Shown here: positions 36,001 through 42,000 of the stretch, piece by piece
Layout of the letters: every line of letters starts with the position of its first letter
Position numbering within the stretch: position 1 is the first letter of the stretch
Origin: Loripinus fragilis
Lineage: Eukaryota; Mollusca; Bivalvia; Lucinida; Lucinidae
Direction of reading: 5' to 3'
Assembly: GCA_964019695.1 (NCBI GenBank)
Contig: OZ026524.1
Location: 68,897,074-68,961,073 of the forward strand
DNA length: 64,000 nucleotides
Made by a program: the position numbers and the translations under genes
Notes under the pieces: generated by a model
Database searches by the model: none
Seen by the model: the letters and a program-made list of their open reading frames with translations, nothing else
Told to the model about the DNA's origin: nothing

Positions 36001-39000
36001 AAGGGAATCGAGCTCCGGGATGCAGCTCAGTAATTTAAATAACTACATATACTAGTATGCCTCCAAGCTTCCAGTAACATATTTACACATTATATTACTG
36101 GAGGGACACTTTCAGTGACGTATTTGTACTTGAAATACAATATGTTATTTTGTTTCAAAAAGAGTTGTTCTGCTTCAAATATGTCACTATTGCCTGTAGA
36201 GAGAGAGAGAGTGCTATAACCGTAGAGCAGAGTATCCAGTGTTATTGCACAGAAACGTGAGCCTGTTTGCATTAACGTAATCCTTTGGTTATTGTAGTTT
36301 GGACAGTCGACTGACCAAACTACAATAATTGGTCTTCATTTTCAGTCTTTTTGAGAGTGGCCGTTTTACACAGGTTTTACTGCATTTACGTTTCCTGTTT
36401 ATCATTGTGATTCTGTCCAGCCTTGTGATCACGTGCTGGGAAAGGGTTGACCACTTGGCTATCTTCTGTGTGATGTCTCCTTGTGTTTTCGTCACTTTCC
36501 CGTATGGTACTTGATTGTATCGATTCCTAATGTTTGCCTTCCTCTCTACATAATACATGCATTTTATTATATGTACATGTATCATCTTTATTAAAGTTAC
36601 ACTTATTTTAAAAAACTCTCTTTCAAATATGAACCCTGTGCATTAGAACTACATGCGCGGATCCAGAGTGGGGACAAGGGGTCAGGACCCCCTGAAAATC
36701 ACGAAAAAATGGGGTTTCTTAGCCATACTGGTCCGGATCCCCTAAAATTAACAAAGCCATCAAGCCAGATTCAATGTCGGGTCACCAACGGAACGCCAGC
36801 GAATCGCCATTTAAATGGCGTTTCGCTTGCGGGCCGATAATGGCCCGCTGATAGCTTATACTGTTATTTGGATCCTCTCATAAAAAAAGAAAGAAAAAAA
36901 GTTGAAAAGTTGGACCCCCTCTGGCAAAACTTTCTGGATCCAGAAAGACAAACTAAGCAAAGCAACCAGCTCTCTCTTCCCCATCAAGGTGATTGCAAGA
37001 CTAGAATCGACATAAAGATACGTACAACCCTGAGTCATGAACCCTAACATATAAAGTCAAACAGAGATATATAGTTAGTCCTAGTTAGTATACATGTTGT
37101 ACAAAAACAAATGATTTTATAAAAGAAAAGAAATAAAAGAAAAAAATGTCCTAGATTTTGACCTCAAGCCACATACGTTGAGTCAAAGCTTACTGGGTAC
37201 AAATTGTCCAAATATAAAGGCTTTCTAACAACTGGTTGGTTAGATATCTTAGAAAAGCAAGATAGCTTGTTTCTTTGTTTCTTTACGTCACATCGACAAT
37301 CTTTTAGTTAAACAGGGACGGGTCTACCTGGGTTGAACCAGTACTAAGCTAGGATAAATGTGTCTTTCTCAAGGACCACAACGCAGTGTCGCCGGTGAGG
37401 CACGAACCCGCGGCCCCTCGGTCTCAAGGTAAGCACTCTACCACTGAGCCACTGCGCTCCATAAAGCAAGATAGCACTTATAAAGTGTGCTCGATTTTGG
37501 CCTCCATTCTCACCCAGTGGCATGAACCTGGAGACATGATGTAAATGCCAAATCCCCAGCGTTACTATGGTCCAAATATGCCTGGTTTCTGATAAGTGGT
37601 TACTGAAATATACACCACTTGAAAAACTCTGCGTGGGCTGAAACTGACGAAAATGTTCAATATGTTGGAACTTCCTGTTTGACAGCTGCTAAAATACTGC
37701 TAATTTCTTTAAACTTTTACATTCAATTCAAATATGGCATGTTAGGTATTTCCGTACTTTTGTATTTCCTTATTCCCTTCGTGAAAGCATGTAATTGGTT
37801 TGTACAGCATTATGGCTTTAGAAAAAAACGCAAGTTATCTGTACTAGATCTTTTTAACCGAAAATAATAGAAACGTCAAATATTTCAACAATTGGAACAG
37901 GAAGTTTTCTTTTATTTCCTTACATTTTTGTCTTTTATGGATGTATTGAGACTGAATTGTAAGGATGTATTGATTTGAAACTAAATATATCGAATTACAA
38001 ATAATTTCAAACAATTTACTATGACGATAGCAATTCTTGAAACATTCTGCTAGTTTTTTCTTGAAATTACATGTCATGTGCGGATCCAGAGGGGGGCAGA
38101 TGGTCCGGACCCCGCTGGAAAATTACAAAGTTATAGGGTTCCTAAGCAATACTGGTCCGGATCACCTTAAAATCACACAGGGCCATCATCGGTCTGCTAC
38201 CGAAACGCCATTTAAATGGCGTTTCGCTGGCGGGACGTTGATGGCCCGCTAATAGTGGTATTTGATCCTTCTTCCCCTCATCAAACTAAAAAAAAATGTT
38301 TAAGTTGGACCCTCTCTGACAAAACTTTCTTGGTCCGCGCATGCATGTAATAGTGTTGTGCATCTTGATTTCCAGTACCCAGTGCACAGAATGTCAAGTG
38401 TACAAATGTACCACATATATCGGAAACCAGCAATGAAGCCATGTTGACCATTGTTTTGACTATGAATTGACCGTATTAAATGTGATCCTCATTTTGAATC
38501 TTCCCATCGTTCAAGATAAATCATTTTAGCGTAAAATTTTGAGTATTTTACCCATCAGTTCAAACCTATGTTTTGTGTGCTCAAAAGAAACGTCTCATTG
38601 AGGCGGTTCTTTTGAGTACCCACAACATATGTTTCGGTTGAGAAATAAGTAATAAGTGTTTAGTTACACACTTATATCTAGGGGCTTGTTTTCAACAATA
38701 TACATGATGTAGTTCATCTTATTACAACATATTTACTGTTCTTTAAGAAGAAATATGTTCGCATTGTATATCTGAAGGTGTCTGATTAATAGTAGAGGTA
38801 ATTAACTCAATATGTTTATAGCTACTGATCAGGGCATTGGAATTACAATGCCTCCTTAAAGTTAAGGAAGACTAAAGTTAAGTATTGATATTTCAACATG
38901 CTATATTAATTGCTAAATAAATAGCCTGGATCGATGCGGTACTCGTCGTCAAAGATACCATTGTGATCTTCAGAAAAAAATGAAACTATTTAAGAAATAG

Positions 39001-42000
39001 ATTTGCACTCGCAGTGATTTGTTGCTTAATATATCACTGGCTGGAGGTCAGTCGTTAAAGTGGATAAATCATGAGCGCGAAGCGCGAATGATTTCTAACT
39101 ACGACTGACCGACAGACAGTGATATATTAAGCAACAAATCACTGTCAGCACGAATCTATTTCGATTCTAACACACAAAAAGATTGAAAATATGAACGGGT
39201 CCTTTAGATTATATACAGATTTCGCCATCTTGAACAGAGCATTAGAATTTCCGCAAAAATGTTTTTGGACTAAAACACGTATTTTACGTACGTTTTTGAC
39301 GCCCATTAGTTGTAAATACGACATTACGCCGTCTAAGTATGATGTACGTGATAGATGACGTCATTAAAAATCAAACTGGCGGCTGAATGACGTCACGTCA
39401 GTACGTGCAGTGATTTATCAACCAATAAATCACTGAGTTTAACCATTGGCTATATAGGCGAGATGCGTTAGAATTTAATTGTAATCCGATTGAAATAACT
39501 AAAAGTCTCCTTAACTTTAAGGAAGCATTGTAATTCCTGAAACTTTAAACTGCGGGTTGTGTATCTTTATATTTAATTTCAGATACATTTGTGTAATACA
39601 TAGAGGATCTTACATGAGTGCTCATGCTTTATTGAATTTATTAAACGAGTTCGAGAAAAGAGATAAAATGCGAGGCTTGCCGAGTATTTTATCTCTTTTT
39701 CGCAACGAGTTTAATAAATTCACTTTTACAAGAGCACGAATGTTAGATTCTATTTATCATAAGACAAATACTTTGAAATATCATTTCTGGCGTAAAAACG
39801 TTATGATTTTGTCATTATGATCGCAACGTTGTTATGGACGTCATAATGTTTACCGTAAATCTATAAACCACTAGTGGTTTATCGATTTTATTGCATGGCG
39901 TTTTTTTCACTCCCAGACGCGACGTCATATGATAAAAAGTGTTTGGCAAATCTTGTTATATATAGACATTGCTTTCTAACGATGTGAACTGATAAACAGT
40001 AGTACTTACTGCATTCTAGCTGTTAAGCTAATATTCGAAGCGTACAAGCATCTATTAGTATGTTAACTAAAACTTACCTCAATTTCATAAATTGTTCTCT
40101 GAGATTCGTTTAACAACAAACTATCTACACTATTAATTTCTCTCCCCGCAATATTCTCTTTATTCTTTACAGATGACGCTTGGGCTTTCTTTTTTGGAGA
40201 ATATAGACGTGGCTGATTTGATACTTTTATTTCCATCTCTTGAATTTCATTGTCTCTTACAGCCAGTCTGTCAGCTGCACCGTCAACAACATCTGTGTAT
40301 TGTAACAGCCTTCTATGTCTGTGTCCAGAATAATCAATTATGTCATGATTACCAACATCTATGTCGGGTAACTGTCTTATATGGACCAGTTTAGAGTGTT
40401 GATCATTTTCTACATCGTCTTGATTACCAACATCTATGTCTTGCAAAGTTGTGTCATGAACACATTTAGTGTGCTGAATTGTTTTACTATTTAATTCCAC
40501 TTCTGGCAACGTTGTGTTGTTATGGACATGTTGGGTTTGTTTGCAATCTTGTTTAATTTCTTGAATACCAATGTTGATATCTAGCAATGTTGTTGCATTA
40601 ATGCTTTTATTGTGTTTACAATATTGTGCCATTTCATTAATAGCAGTGTCCATATTCGAAAGGGTTAGGCTATCAACAAATTTTGTACATTGACAACTAG
40701 CAGCTATAGATTCATGATTACAAATATCAATGACAGGCAACTTTATGTTATAAACACTTTTAGTGTGTTGACAATTGTTTACAGTATGATTATTAATAAT
40801 ATCCATGTTTGGCAATTTTATGTTATGACTACTGTTAGTGCATTGACACTTATCTGCAGTATCATTATCACCATTATCTTTGTAATTTGACATAGTGTTT
40901 CTGACGCTTTTAGTGCATTCACAACTATCTACAGTATAATTCAGACCAATATCCAGGACTGGAAGCGCTGTTTTAAAGTCACCATCTTTGAGTCCATCGT
41001 TTGCTGTCTCATCAATCTTAAACTCAAATTTGTTCAAATGTTTACTTCTACATCGCAAATCACAGTTGTCTCCAAAAGAAGCTTCTAACACCAACGTAGA
41101 TTCAACATCCCATGGCAAAGCAGAGAGTGAGTCGTGTATTGTTTCTGTGTGTTCCTTAGCTGATAATGGTTTACGAATCTGGTCGGTTTATTGCCACCCT
41201 TCGCTAACTCTTTGCTGAATTTTATCCATATCATCACATATAAAGACAGGATGGCTTCTCTGCAAATCACCATCCAACACACCTGCTTCATCTTCACTCT
41301 TAGCAAAATCTATAGAACTTTCATGTGAACCATATCCTGAACTAATCGATTTGAAATATTTACGTTTCTCTTTAACATTCATAAGACATGTTCTTGTTTC
41401 ATCATCCATGATTATTCGTTTACAATACTTAATCGGTTTCATTTACCATGACACATAGTTTAAGCTTGATAACTGTATATAAGATACAGATATCCTTTAC
41501 ATGTTACATAGGGCACAGAAATACTATCCTTGATCATGTTTAGTGTAATTTAAATAAAGCTTGGATAGCTAATATTTTCAAATATTCAATTTCATTGATA
41601 TAAATTGAACCTACAAAACATTTTGTGCTACTTTGTATTTAGCTGATATTTGTCTTTGTTATTATCCCCACGCTCTTATTAAAAAAAGTGAAAGGGATAT
41701 TGCAATCGCCTCCGTCCGTCCGTCCATCCGTCCGACAGTCACGCTATCTTCTCCTTAACCATTGGACGAAATCCAACCAAATTTGGTGTGTGAGTTGCTC
41801 ACATGGAAGGAGTGTGCAGCAGCATAAAAAAATGCCCCGCCGCTGAGCCCCTGGGGAGGGGCCAAAAGGTTTGTCACTTTGTCTGTCCATCCATCTGTCC
41901 GTCCATCTGTCCGTCGGTCCGTCAAGCTATCTCCTCCTAAACCATTGGACGAAATCCAACCATATTTTGTATGTGTGAATTGCTCACATGAATGGGACGT

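Noticed and set aside
39557..39820. 87-codon plus-strand frame as a gene
   Set aside because: It lies across a palindrome (39615-39745), which explains the open frame.
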